Of a DNA stretch of 13,325 bases, positions 12,904-13,325 are shown piece after piece. The DNA lies in NCBI GenBank assembly GCA_038214135.1, contig JBBQSD010000156.1:1-13325 (forward strand). The letters are read 5' to 3'. Each line of letters begins with the position of its first letter. Within the stretch, counting starts at the first letter, position 1. The notes under the pieces are model-generated. The model did not search any database and had not been told where the DNA came from. It saw only the letters and a program-made list of their open reading frames with translations. Origin of the DNA: JANLSE01 sp038214135 (GTDB taxonomy: Bacteria; Chloroflexota; Chloroflexia; Chloroflexales; Roseiflexaceae). The position numbers were made by a program, and so were the translations under genes.

Positions 12904-13325
12904 TCGTCAGGGGTATATGGCAGCGATATGATCAATCGATAGATCAATTGGTGCGCAAGTTTCAGATGACGCTGATCAAGCAACTCAACCCTGTCGCTAT
13001 CGCGCTCCCAGATTGTATCCAGATAGAACATGTCCGCACTGCTGATCGATACTGTTGGAATACGAGCATCCTGAAACACATTCGAATCGGATGATGCGGT
13101 GAAGCGCTGGTATACAACCAGATCACTGCCAATGATGCGTTTGATCTGCTGGACGAGTTGTGCATCGGGTTGCGAGTAGGCACTGCCACGCCGGATCGCA
13201 CGTCCATCATAGGCAAACCAACCAATCAGCGGCAATTCGAAATAGAACCCTGGCAGCGCACTTGGGCGAATCGCCAGCCGTTCGCGGCCCAACATATCGA
13301 AATTCACGGCAGCAGCAATAGCGAT
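12897..13325 (-). CDS. C-terminal part of an M28-like zinc peptidase (5' end outside window)
   Basis: The frame is open to the right edge, giving 142 residues. The first visible residues, IAIAAAVNFDMLGRE, match the AxxNxDMxG motif of M28 aminopeptidases/carboxypeptidases, where the Asp is a zinc-site residue. Later come SDSNVFQDARIPTVSIS (family: SDh.pF...GIP.v.i) and ERDSDRVELLDQRHLKLAHQ (family: end region DT.D.vd...l...). The HT motif whose His ligates zinc seems to be DT here (FYLDTIWERDSD), so activity is uncertain, though the alignment by eye is loose. The GTG at 13307 is internal, not the start. The gene ends with Pro-stop supplied by the palindrome and converges on DUF1003. Confidence 0.65.
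   Translation of the reverse strand: MAIAAAVNFDMLGRERLAIRPSALPGFYFELPLIGWFAYDGRAIRRGSAYSQPDAQLVQQIKRIIGSDLVVYQRFTASSDSNVFQDARIPTVSISSADMFYLDTIWERDSDRVELLDQRHLKLAHQLIYRLIISLPYTPDEP

Overview
The window is most consistent with a filamentous Chloroflexota genome (Chloroflexales, Roseiflexus/Kouleothrix-like). This rests on family content and habit, not on a search: an F420-type luciferase-like oxidoreductase, HtrA-like proteases with no export signal, a PepSY protein paired with an Ala/Pro-rich membrane protein, and many short intergenic repeats (GGAGTCA arrays, GAACCAAGAACC words, palindromes beginning GCCGTAGAGAC). No rRNA, tRNA, CRISPR array or intact transposase was found.

Layout, left to right. 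(1) 1-2032, plus strand: the 3' end of an envelope protein with an SH3-like domain, translationally coupled to a calcineurin-like metallophosphoesterase; then an intergenic stretch with a probable 127-bp MITE flanked by an 8-bp direct repeat; then a 64-aa two-helix membrane protein. (2) 2043-3038, minus: a luciferase-like (LLM) oxidoreductase. (3) 3218-4283, plus: a broken c-di-GMP phosphodiesterase (EAL) gene with one frameshift and a large internal deletion. (4) 4171-6866, minus: two paralogous trypsin-like/PDZ proteases lacking signal peptides, followed by a LuxR-type regulator whose receiver domain has lost every phosphorylation residue; a 31-bp hairpin separates the second protease from the regulator. 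(5) 7152-8798, minus: a TetR repressor with a near-consensus promoter carrying two matching operators, followed by a short-chain dehydrogenase. (6) 8740-9261: repeat-rich intergenic DNA. (7) 9262-10599, plus: a mosaic of three gene fragments (OmpR-type response regulator, HlyD-type adaptor coiled coil, MarR regulator) joined end to end. (8) 10724-12088, plus: a strong terminator, then a PepSY/coiled-coil membrane protein and an Ala/Pro/Val-rich membrane protein. (9) 12117-13325: a GNAT acetyltransferase remnant, a DUF1003 membrane protein and the C-terminal part of an M28-like peptidase. Palindromic repeats here supply the stop codons of three genes.

Working together: the most coherent unit is protease A - protease B - pseudo-receiver regulator, a candidate intracellular proteolysis module under non-canonical control. 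The tetR-SDR pair looks like an autoregulated detoxification or lipid-modification unit. The PepSY pair looks like the start of an envelope operon whose partners are not in view. At least three loci (EAL; the response regulator/HlyD/MarR mosaic; the GNAT remnant) show gene decay by deletion, and MITE- or REP-like elements sit at several gene ends, so this is a fluid, repeat-scarred region.
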